64,000 nucleotides of DNA from Clostridiales bacterium CHKCI001 (GTDB lineage Bacteria; Bacillota; Clostridia; Lachnospirales; Lachnospiraceae), in contig FCNS01000008.1 in NCBI GenBank assembly GCA_900045905.1, positions 186,001 to 250,000 of the forward strand, written 5' to 3'. Of this stretch, positions 63,990 through 64,000 are shown one piece after another (within the stretch, counting starts at the first letter, position 1; each line of letters begins with the position of its first letter). The notes beneath the pieces were generated by a model, which was not told the origin of the DNA, did no database searches, and saw only the letters and a program-made list of their open reading frames with translations. A program made the translations under genes and the position numbers.

Positions 63990-64000
63990 CTATATTCATC

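Noticed and set aside
63980-64000. spoVAA 3' end as a separate feature
   Set aside because: A stop in a compatible frame overlaps spoVAB, but only six codons are visible, too few to support a gene call.

Overview
The window looks like chromosomal DNA from a low-GC, spore-forming, anaerobic Firmicute, most likely a Lachnospiraceae-type clostridium (inference). The supporting signs are spoVAB/AC/AD/AE and spoIIM, a giant fused 2-hydroxyacyl-CoA dehydratase activase, a serC-serA-DUF1015 cluster, a clostridial LeuC/LeuD pair, an FMN riboswitch, RNase Y, and TTGACA/TATAAT promoters with Shine-Dalgarno sites before most genes. I see no tRNA, rRNA or CRISPR array.

Layout. 0-4.4 kb: partial serine hydrolase, pyrI, two P-loop metal-homeostasis proteins, then a strong promoter and an intrinsic terminator enclosing about 600 nt without a credible ORF, which is a candidate large structured RNA. 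4.5-8.5 kb: ABC exporter operon beside a small secreted protein whose signal peptide is frameshifted in an A-tract. 8.5-10.2 kb: AT-rich scar with a transposase remnant and a truncated xerD. 10.3-19.9 kb: conserved housekeeping block (spoIIM, nudF, proC, rny, recX-recA with LexA boxes, a lysA-like gene, pyk, a rhomboid-like protein). 20.4-24.7 kb: the activase. 24.7-28.4 kb: unknown protein, then ApbE, NusG-II and Gx-transporter genes and a HAD phosphatase. 28.6-32.2 kb: aldose epimerase, leuD/leuC, and a decayed HEPN/MNT toxin-antitoxin pair. 32.3-36.3 kb: FMN riboswitch and ribD-ribE-ribBA-ribH. 36.4-41.7 kb: a 4.1-kb ABC exporter/secreted-protein cassette between 364-bp direct repeats. 42-45.5 kb: McrBC type IV restriction. 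45.6-51.7 kb: complete urease operon with a urea channel, preceded by a leader terminator. 51.8-56.9 kb: lipoprotein and a Gld-like ABC system. 57-61.3 kb: serine biosynthesis plus two accessory genes. 61.5-64 kb: spoVA operon.

How the genes work together. The urease genes supply catalytic subunits, nickel-insertion factors and a urea channel. The rib operon forms a complete GTP-to-riboflavin route under FMN control. SpoVA proteins move dipicolinic acid in spores. RecA and RecX are co-transcribed under SOS-type control. The two small-secreted-protein/ABC loci look like secreted peptide or immunity modules, but their function is not proven.

The most notable non-coding signals are the candidate 600-nt RNA at 3763-4361, the promoter-terminator-ureA arrangement at 51605-51713, an interspersed palindromic repeat family of about 196 bp lying inside or between operons (12404, 34364, partial at 61889), and the duplication history around 36.4-42.1 kb, which includes a relic of the mcrC 3' end.
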